6,703 nt of DNA from Pseudomonadales bacterium (GTDB lineage Bacteria; Pseudomonadota; Gammaproteobacteria; Steroidobacterales; Steroidobacteraceae), in the NCBI GenBank assembly GCA_020442965.1, contig JAGRJB010000204.1:1-6703 (forward strand). Direction: 5' to 3'. Positions 1 through 5,419 of this stretch are shown here, one piece after another. The notes under the pieces are model-generated. The model searched no databases. It saw only the letters and a list, made by a program, of their open reading frames with translations, and had not been told where the DNA came from. Position 1 is the first letter of the stretch. Every line of letters begins with the position of its first letter. Made by a program: the position numbers and the translations under genes.

Positions 1-2
1 TG

Positions 3-896
3 TGGCCCGAGATCTGGCAGATCAATCCGCAGGTCGAAAACCCCCATCTGATTTATCCTGGCGATGTGCTGTCGCTAGCCTACGGCACCGACGGTCGGCC
101 GGTCATCAGCCTGTCGCAGGCTGGGGCGGCACGTATGTCGCCACGGTTGCGCAGCTCCGATCTCGACGGGCCGATCGCGACGATTCCGTACAGCGCAATC
201 GCGGCTTTCCTGGCACGTCCGTCGGTGGTTTCTGCCGAAGATCTCAAGACTGCGCCGCATGTACTCGCTTTCCGCGACGGTCACATGGTCGGCGGCTCAG
301 ATCATGAGATCTACGTACGCGATCTCGCCGGCCCGGCTCGCGCCCGCTACAACGTGGTGCACGTTGGCGATCCGCTGCGTGATCCTGAGACGGGCGACGT
401 CGTTGGCTACATGGGAACCTACGCGGCGACCGCCGTGATCACCAAGGCGGGCAATCCCGCCAAGGCGATGCTCACCGACACTGCCCGCGAGACGCTTCAG
501 GGCGACCGTCTCATTGCCAACGACCTGACCCCGCCCATGAATTTCGCGCCGCGCTCGCCCAGCCGACCGGTCAAAGGGCAGATCATTTCAGTGGTCGACG
601 GAGTCGAACTGATCGGCCAATACCAGATAGTGGTGATCAATCGCGGCGCACGGGATGGCATCGAAACGGGCAACGTGCTGGCGGTCGATCAAGCCGGCGA
701 AGTCGTGCGCGACAACTTTGGGAAGCGCAGCTTTTTCGGCATCAAGACAGGCTCGGCGTTTGCGCCGAAGGTGAAATTGCCCAACGAACGATCGGGGACG
801 ATGCTCGTGTTTCGAGTTTACGATCGCATGAGCTTCGGACTGATCGTTTCGGCCGAGAATGCCATTCGAGTGGCGGATCACATCCGCAACCCCTAG
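3..896 (+). CDS. tsaP: LysM / FlgT-C domain protein, TsaP-like (5' truncated by window edge)
   Basis: The frame is already open at the first base, so only the last 297 residues are visible. They begin inside a LysM domain (WPEIWQINPQ, then the hallmark LIYPGDVLSL), which binds peptidoglycan. A middle region of about 150 residues follows. From roughly 573 onward comes a FlgT-C-like domain (KGQIISVVDGVELIGQYQ, INRGARDGIETGNVLAV, ending near GTMLVFRVYDRMSFGLI). LysM followed by FlgT-C is the architecture of TsaP, a periplasmic protein that anchors the type IV pilus secretin PilQ to the cell wall. In Pseudomonas the homologue sits directly upstream of dprA, as here. The signal peptide and first half of LysM should lie upstream of the window. 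The stop is TAG at 894-896. The domain call is firm; a role in pilus anchoring is inferred from the family and gene order. A general LysM envelope protein is the alternative. Confidence 0.85.
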   Translation, partial: WPEIWQINPQVENPHLIYPGDVLSLAYGTDGRPVISLSQAGAARMSPRLRSSDLDGPIATIPYSAIAAFLARPSVVSAEDLKTAPHVLAFRDGHMVGGSDHEIYVRDLAGPARARYNVVHVGDPLRDPETGDVVGYMGTYAATAVITKAGNPAKAMLTDTARETLQGDRLIANDLTPPMNFAPRSPSRPVKGQIISVVDGVELIGQYQIVVINRGARDGIETGNVLAVDQAGEVVRDNFGKRSFFGIKTGSAFAPKVKLPNERSGTMLVFRVYDRMSFGLIVSAENAIRVADHIRNP

Positions 897-925
897 GGAC
901 CCTGCCGTATCCCCGGGGCCTTTTT
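897..925 (+). terminator. Weak terminator-like hairpin after the LysM gene
   Basis: Starting right after the TAG stop, GGACCC (897-902) can pair with GGGGCC (915-920) around a 12-base loop with one A-G mismatch, and five T follow (921-925). The T-run directly after a GC stem fits an intrinsic terminator for the upstream gene. The stem is short and imperfect, so efficiency is doubtful. Confidence 0.35.
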
Positions 926-949
926 CCCCCGCTACACTAGAAAGAGCGG

Positions 950-968
950 GCCGCAACGCCGGCTTTTT
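950..968 (+). terminator. Small hairpin plus T-run just upstream of dprA
   Basis: GCCG (950-953) pairs with CGGC (960-963) around a 6-base loop and is followed by five T (964-968). Two G-U pairs could extend the stem, at the cost of using the T-run. It ends 17 bases before the dprA ATG. It may be a second weak terminator behind the LysM gene or a leader structure of dprA. The 4-bp core is close to what chance gives in GC-rich DNA. Confidence 0.25.
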
Positions 969-985
969 CGTTCTATGCTGCCGGC

Positions 986-2116
986 ATGTCCGCAGACCTT
1001 GCGCTCTGGGCGCGCGTGGCTCGCACGCCAGGGCTCCACGCCGATGCCATTCGGGCCCTGCTCGATCAGGAGCCGGACCTGCGCTCGCTGGAGCGAGGCA
1101 AGCGCGCGGCACTGACCGCAGTCGGCTGGCCGGGATCGCTGGTGGATGCTTATCTAGCGATAGATAATGACACGATCGCCGAAGATACCCGCTTTTTATC
1201 GCGCAATAACTGCCTGTTGATTCCCTGTTGCGATCCTGCCTATCCCCCCCAGCTGCTCGAACTGCGCCGCGCACCCGCTGTGCTCTTTGTTCGCGGCGAT
1301 GCCGCTGTGCTGCGACACCCACAGCTCGCCATGGTGGGGAGCCGCAATCCCACGGCCGGTGGACGCTCTACCGCCCGGGAGTTCGCCCAGTACTTCGCCC
1401 GAGCCGGCTTGGCGATCACCAGCGGTCTGGCGCTCGGCATAGACGCCGCCTGCCACGAGGGCGCCCTGGCGGCGGACGGCCTGACGGTCGCCGTGTGCGC
1501 GCATGGCCTCGATCAGCTCTATCCGCGTGAGAACGCCGGCCTGGGTGAGAAAATCGTCCTGCAGGGCGGAGCGCTGGTGTCTGAGTTCGCCCCAGGCGTT
1601 CCGCCGCTCAAAGCCCATTTTCCCCAGCGCAATCGCATCATTGCGGGCCTGGCCCTCGGTACGCTCGTCGTCGAAGCTGCGCGCGAGTCGGGCTCACTCA
1701 TCACCGCGCGACATGCTGGGGAGGCCGGTCGGGACGTGTTTGCTATCCCGGGCTCCATCCACAACCCGCTCGCCCGTGGCTGCCACCGCCTCATTCGCCA
1801 AGGCGCCAAACTCGTTGAGACGGCGGCCGATGTACTGTCGGAATTGCCTTTTTCACTGCAAAAACAATTGGCTACCGGAGATACCCCGACGGCGAAGGGC
1901 GCAGCAGCGACCCCCCCCTCGTTGGACAACGACTACAAAATCCTGTTAGATGCGCTCGCCTTTGAGCCTGTGACGGTCGATACGCTGGTCGAGCGCACGG
2001 AATTCCCGAGTGAATCTGTTGCCTCAATGCTGCTGATCCTCGAACTCGAGGGTCAGGTACAACCGCACCCAGGTGGTCGTTACAGCCGCAGCCAGCCCCG
2101 CAGTGAACGAAAGTAA
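986..2116 (+). CDS. dprA: DNA-processing protein DprA (Smf)
   Basis: This 376-residue protein has the full DprA architecture. An N-terminal SAM-like helical region (about 1-65) is followed by the Rossmann-like DNA-binding domain (about 80-290), with MVGSRNPT (116-123), SGLALGID (146-153), FPQRNRIIAGL (212-222), SGSLITARHA (235-244) and GRDVFAIPG (248-256). A winged-helix domain follows at about 317-367. DprA binds single-stranded DNA entering by natural transformation and loads RecA onto it; it is also widespread in species not known to be competent. The start is well fixed: an in-frame TAG at 938-940 lies upstream and ATG 986 is the only ATG, GTG or TTG in that frame before the conserved region. 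No clear Shine-Dalgarno sequence precedes it. The stop overlaps the smg start (TAATG). The gene holds runs of seven C (1244-1250) and eight C (1911-1918), the latter in the linker before the winged helix. Confidence 0.97.
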   Translation: MSADLALWARVARTPGLHADAIRALLDQEPDLRSLERGKRAALTAVGWPGSLVDAYLAIDNDTIAEDTRFLSRNNCLLIPCCDPAYPPQLLELRRAPAVLFVRGDAAVLRHPQLAMVGSRNPTAGGRSTAREFAQYFARAGLAITSGLALGIDAACHEGALAADGLTVAVCAHGLDQLYPRENAGLGEKIVLQGGALVSEFAPGVPPLKAHFPQRNRIIAGLALGTLVVEAARESGSLITARHAGEAGRDVFAIPGSIHNPLARGCHRLIRQGAKLVETAADVLSELPFSLQKQLATGDTPTAKGAAATPPSLDNDYKILLDALAFEPVTVDTLVERTEFPSESVASMLLILELEGQVQPHPGGRYSRSQPRSERK

Positions 2117-2616
2117 TGAACGGAAGCGTCGTAGACATCCTTATTTATGTGTTCGATCAGTACATGCTGACCGATCACGAAGTAGTGCCCGAGCGTGACG
2201 CGCTCGCCGACGACCTCGAGCGCGCCGGCTTCGGTCGCGCCGACGTCGAGCGCGCGCTCGACTGGCTGGCGGATCTTGCTGGCGAGCGGCACCGCGAGGC
2301 CGTAGCCGAGATTGCGTCGGACGACGACGGTGCGGTTGATGCGCCAGCCATCCGTATCTATGTTCCGCATGAACTCGAGCGCATCAGCACAGAGTCCCGT
2401 GGTTACCTGCTCGGGCTCGAAGAACAGGGCATCCTGTCGCCGTCGCAGCGCGAGATCGTCATCGACAGGCTGATGGCGCTCGATGCCGACGACGTCGATA
2501 TCGAACGGCTCAAGTGGCTGGTATTGATGGTCCTCTCGAGTCAGCCGGGGCAGGAACACGCCTACGCGTTGATGGAAAACCTGGTGTTCGACGATCAAGC
2601 ACCAACATCGCACTGA
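2116..2616 (+). CDS. smg: Smg family protein (DUF494)
   Basis: This acidic 166-residue protein matches the Smg/DUF494 family in length (about 155-165) and in its conserved blocks. These are DILIYVFDQY (7-16), an Asp/Glu-rich helix with AGFGRADVERALDWL (37-51), RIYVPHELERI (80-90), SRGYLLGLEEQGIL (94-107) and LKWLVLMVL (132-140). No signal peptide or membrane segment is seen, so it is probably cytoplasmic. The family lies next to dprA in many beta- and gammaproteobacteria, but its biochemical function is not established and I assign none. The ATG shares one base with the dprA stop (TAATG), which suggests translational coupling. The purine-rich dprA end (GAACGAAAG, 2105-2113) may act as ribosome binding site. 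Confidence 0.93.
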   Translation: MNGSVVDILIYVFDQYMLTDHEVVPERDALADDLERAGFGRADVERALDWLADLAGERHREAVAEIASDDDGAVDAPAIRIYVPHELERISTESRGYLLGLEEQGILSPSQREIVIDRLMALDADDVDIERLKWLVLMVLSSQPGQEHAYALMENLVFDDQAPTSH

Positions 2617-2677
2617 TGCCGGCCGCGGGCCTGAGCGTAGGAAATAGCAACGAATGACCGACGAGCATTGTGGCTGA
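2616..2677 (+). other. Two overlapping mini-ORFs linking smg to topA
   Basis: The smg stop overlaps an ATG (TGATG) that opens a 13-codon frame, MPAAGLSVGNSNE, ending at TGA 2655-2657. That stop overlaps the ATG at 2654 (ATGA) of a 7-codon frame, MTDEHCG, whose TGA (2675-2677) lies just past the topA GTG start (2670-2672). The best Shine-Dalgarno-like sequence in the gap, AGGAAA (2639-2644), sits 9 bases before ATG 2654 rather than at topA. The topA start has only a weak GACGAG (2660-2665) before it. The overlaps are plain in the sequence; that ribosomes use them to reach topA is inference. No terminator is visible here. Confidence 0.3.
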
Positions 2678-5207
2678 CAACTTAGTAGTCGTGGAATCGC
2701 CCGCCAAGGCGAAAACCATCAAGAAATATCTGGGCAAGGACTTCGAGGTGTTAGCCTCATACGGTCACGTTCGCGATCTGATCGCCAAGGAAGGTGCCGT
2801 CGATCCCGACGCGCGCTTCGCGATGAAGTATCGTCTGATCGAACGCAACGAGAAGCACGTCGATGCCATCGCGCGTGCGCTCAAGAAGAGCAAAGCGCTG
2901 TACCTCGCAACCGACCCTGATCGCGAGGGTGAGGCGATCTCCTGGCATCTGCACGAGATCCTGAAAGAGCGCGGCGCACTGGATGGCAAGAGCGTTCGGC
3001 GCGTGGTGTTCTACGAGATCACCAAGGGTGAGGTGCAGCGCGCGATCGCCGAGCCGCGCGAGCTCTCGCACGACCTCGTCAATGCGCAGCAGGCTCGTCG
3101 CGCGCTCGATCACCTGGTTGGCTTCAATCTGTCGCCGCTGCTGTGGAAGAAAGTCCGCCGCGGTCTGTCCGCCGGGCGTGTGCAAAGTCCGGCGCTGCGG
3201 ATGATCTGCGAGCGCGAAGAGGAAGTACTGAGCTTCGTGCCGCGCGAGTACTGGACGCTCGATGCGGAGGGTGAGCACAGCGAACAGACGTTTCCGCTCA
3301 AGCTAACCGAATATGCCGGCGACAAGGTGGAGCAATTCAGCTTCACTAACGAGTCGAGTGCACGCCAGGTCGAGACGGCGATCCGTGCCGCGGCCGATGG
3401 CAAGCTCACCGTCATATCGATCGACAAGAAGCAACGCAGGCGCAATCCGTCGCCGCCCTTCACGACTTCGACGCTGCAGCAGGAAGCCGCGCGCAAGCTC
3501 GGATTCTCGGCGCAACGTACGATGCGGCTCGCACAGCAGTTGTATGAAGGTGTGGACTTCGGCGAAGGCAGCATCGGTCTGATCACGTACATGCGAACCG
3601 ATTCGGTGAACCTCGCCGCGGACGCCGTGCGCGAGATGCGTGAGGTGATCGCACAGCAGTTTGGCAAAGAGAGCGTTGCGGACGAACCGCGTGTCTACAA
3701 GACCAAGTCGCGCAATGCCCAGGAAGCGCACGAAGCCATCCGGCCGACGTCGGCTGCGATCATCCCGTCGCGCGTCGAAGGCAGGATCGACAACGACCAG
3801 TTTCGGCTCTACGCGCTCGTCTGGAAGCGCGCTCTGGCATCACAGATGGCGCAGGCGCTGTTCGATACCGTGGCCGTCGACCTGGTCCCCCAGTCGCAAG
3901 TCACAGATCCGCATGTCATATCGCAAGCGGCGCGCTCGCCTGATAAACCAATCGGCACGATCAAAGATCGCCACGTGCTGCGCGCTAACGGCTCGACGCT
4001 GGTCAAACCCGGCTTCATGGCAGTCTACCAAGAAGACTTCGACGATACGAAAGTGCAAGACGATTCCGATCGCATCCTGCCGGCGATGAACGACGGTGAC
4101 CGGGTTCGGTTGGTCGACATCAAGGGCGCACAGCACTTCACCGAGCCGCCGCCGCGCTTTTCCGAAGCATCGCTCGTCAAAGCGCTCGAGGAGCACGGCA
4201 TAGGGCGCCCCTCCACTTACGCGACGATCATCTCGACGCTGAAAGATCGGGAATACGTCGACATGGATGCGCGCCGCTTCATCCCGACGGACATTGGCAA
4301 GATCGTCAACGGTTTTCTGTCCAAGCATTTCCACAAATATGTGGAGTACGGCTTCACCGCCGCACTCGAAGACGAACTGGACGCGGTCTCACGCGGAGAA
4401 GAGAACTGGACTCAGCCACTGCAGCGCTTCTGGAAGCCCTTCATCGACCTCGTCGAACATACCGAGAAGAACGTTTCGCGCGACGAAGTGGCCATGGCGC
4501 GCGAGCTCGGCACGGACCCTGCGAGCGGCAAGCCCGTCAGCGTACGCATGGGTCGGTTTGGGCCGTTCGTGCAGATCGGCACGCGCGACGACGAGGACAA
4601 GCCAAAGTTCGCAGGTCTGCGCCCCGGCCAAAAGATGGACAAGATCACCTATACCGAGGCGATGGAGCTCTTCAAGCTGCCGCGCGCTCTAGGTGAAACA
4701 CCGGAAGGTGAGTCCGTACAGGCGAGCGTCGGGCGATTCGGGCCGTACATCAAGTATGGCGCCAAATACGTCTCCTTGAAGGACGACGACCCGTACACGG
4801 TCGAGCTGCCACGCGCACTCGAGGTGATTCGGGCGAAGAAGGAGGCGGACGCCAATCGCCTCATCCAGGACTTCGGCGTCGATGAGATTCAGGTGTTGCA
4901 TGGGCGCTATGGTCCCTATATCACCGACAAAACGCGCAATGCCAAGATTCCGAAAGATCGGGATCCCAAAACGCTGACGCTCGACGAATGTCGTGAGTTG
5001 CTCGCTGCTGCGCCGCCGCGCGGGTCGCGATTCAAGGGCAAGAAAAAGGCATCGGGCAAGATCGCAGCGGAGACTGCTGTCACACCCACGACCGCCGCGA
5101 AACCGGCGCGGGCCAAAGCGCCAGCGAAGACCGCGAAGAAGAAAGCACCCGCAAAGAAAAAGAAAAAAGCCGCGCCGCGCAAGAAACAGAGCACCACTCC
5201 TTCCTAA
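2670..5207 (+). CDS. topA: DNA topoisomerase I (type IA), omega protein
   Basis: TopA relaxes negatively supercoiled DNA by cutting one strand through a 5'-phosphotyrosine. The 845-residue protein begins with a TOPRIM domain (about 1-145): VVVESPAKAKTI with Glu9, and the metal site TDPDREGE with Asp82, Asp84 and Glu86. The type IA core (about 150-600) carries SAGRVQSPAL (167-176), the active-site block GLITYMRTDS with Tyr307 and Arg309, and EEHGIGRPSTY (507-517). The C-terminus lacks the Cys4 zinc fingers of E. coli TopA. Instead it has three TOPRIM-C repeats (GRFGPFVQIG near 628, GRFGPYIKYG near 688, GRYGPYITDK near 745) and a basic tail with 18 Lys in the last 57 residues, probably DNA-binding. 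GTG 2670 is chosen because an in-frame TGA (2655-2657) blocks extension and the VVVESPAK motif begins at residue 6. Residues 406-435 look like extra sequence relative to relatives I recall. Likely cotranscribed with dprA-smg. Confidence 0.98.
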   Translation: MADNLVVVESPAKAKTIKKYLGKDFEVLASYGHVRDLIAKEGAVDPDARFAMKYRLIERNEKHVDAIARALKKSKALYLATDPDREGEAISWHLHEILKERGALDGKSVRRVVFYEITKGEVQRAIAEPRELSHDLVNAQQARRALDHLVGFNLSPLLWKKVRRGLSAGRVQSPALRMICEREEEVLSFVPREYWTLDAEGEHSEQTFPLKLTEYAGDKVEQFSFTNESSARQVETAIRAAADGKLTVISIDKKQRRRNPSPPFTTSTLQQEAARKLGFSAQRTMRLAQQLYEGVDFGEGSIGLITYMRTDSVNLAADAVREMREVIAQQFGKESVADEPRVYKTKSRNAQEAHEAIRPTSAAIIPSRVEGRIDNDQFRLYALVWKRALASQMAQALFDTVAVDLVPQSQVTDPHVISQAARSPDKPIGTIKDRHVLRANGSTLVKPGFMAVYQEDFDDTKVQDDSDRILPAMNDGDRVRLVDIKGAQHFTEPPPRFSEASLVKALEEHGIGRPSTYATIISTLKDREYVDMDARRFIPTDIGKIVNGFLSKHFHKYVEYGFTAALEDELDAVSRGEENWTQPLQRFWKPFIDLVEHTEKNVSRDEVAMARELGTDPASGKPVSVRMGRFGPFVQIGTRDDEDKPKFAGLRPGQKMDKITYTEAMELFKLPRALGETPEGESVQASVGRFGPYIKYGAKYVSLKDDDPYTVELPRALEVIRAKKEADANRLIQDFGVDEIQVLHGRYGPYITDKTRNAKIPKDRDPKTLTLDECRELLAAAPPRGSRFKGKKKASGKIAAETAVTPTTAAKPARAKAPAKTAKKKAPAKKKKKAAPRKKQSTTPS

Positions 5208-5221
5208 CCGCACGTTATGTC

Positions 5222-5256
5222 CAATCGTGCGCCAACAGGGTAGCGGCGCACGATTG
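5222..5256 (+). terminator. Perfect 12-bp inverted repeat after topA (terminator-like or operator)
   Basis: CAATCGTGCGCC (5222-5233) is perfectly complementary to GGCGCACGATTG (5245-5256) around an 11-base loop, starting 14 bases after the topA stop. Position and stem strength fit a transcript end or a 3'-stabilising hairpin for the topA message. No T-run follows on either strand, so a classical intrinsic terminator is not shown. A binding site for a dimeric regulator of the downstream protease gene is also possible. Confidence 0.5.
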
Positions 5257-5302
5257 AATAATTCGGCCTCTCGGAGTAGCGTCGACGCGGGTCCTGGGGA
5301 TA

Positions 5303-5329
5303 CGGCGCGAGCACTCTTCACTCGCGTTG
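5303..5329 (+). other. Imperfect hairpin in the topA-protease gap
   Basis: CGCGAG (5306-5311) pairs perfectly with CTCGCG (5321-5326) around a 9-base loop. Two G-U pairs and one more C-G pair can extend the stem to 9 bp (5303-5311 with 5321-5329). No T-run follows. The remainder of the 212-base gap (5208-5419) shows no gene, and I could not find a convincing sigma70 promoter for the protease in it. Confidence 0.25.
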
Positions 5330-5406
5330 CGTGCGCGGTCAACAAACAGAACCACCGCGGCGCGGGCGTCCGACGTCCTGTATCGCCATGGAATAACGGG
5401 TTCGTT

Positions 5407-5411
5407 AGGGG
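5407..5411 (+). promoter_or_regulatory. Ribosome binding site of the protease gene
   Basis: AGGGG lies 8 bases before ATG 5420 and is the clearest Shine-Dalgarno sequence directly serving a gene in the window. It supports ATG 5420 as the start, which is also the one that gives the protein a signal peptide. Confidence 0.65.
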
Positions 5412-5419
5412 ATAGACAA

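Noticed and set aside
933..938. TACACT as a dprA promoter
   Set aside because: It is a partial -10 match with no -35 at the right spacing, too weak to annotate as a feature.
588..1322. Long minus-strand open frame (244 codons)
   Set aside because: It runs antisense across the end of the LysM gene and the start of dprA, both clearly coding. Its Arg/Ala-rich translation matches no family I know and is typical of GC-rich antisense frames.
5153..5168. A-rich stretch in the topA tail as a frameshift site
   Set aside because: The run is explained by consecutive Lys codons. No proper X XXY YYZ heptamer sits in the reading frame and no downstream stimulator is evident.
4689..5345. Minus-strand open frame (218 codons) over the topA 3' end and the gap
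   Set aside because: It is antisense to the conserved TOPRIM-C repeats and Lys tail of TopA. Its Phe/Leu-rich part is the complement of Lys codons and not a real membrane protein.
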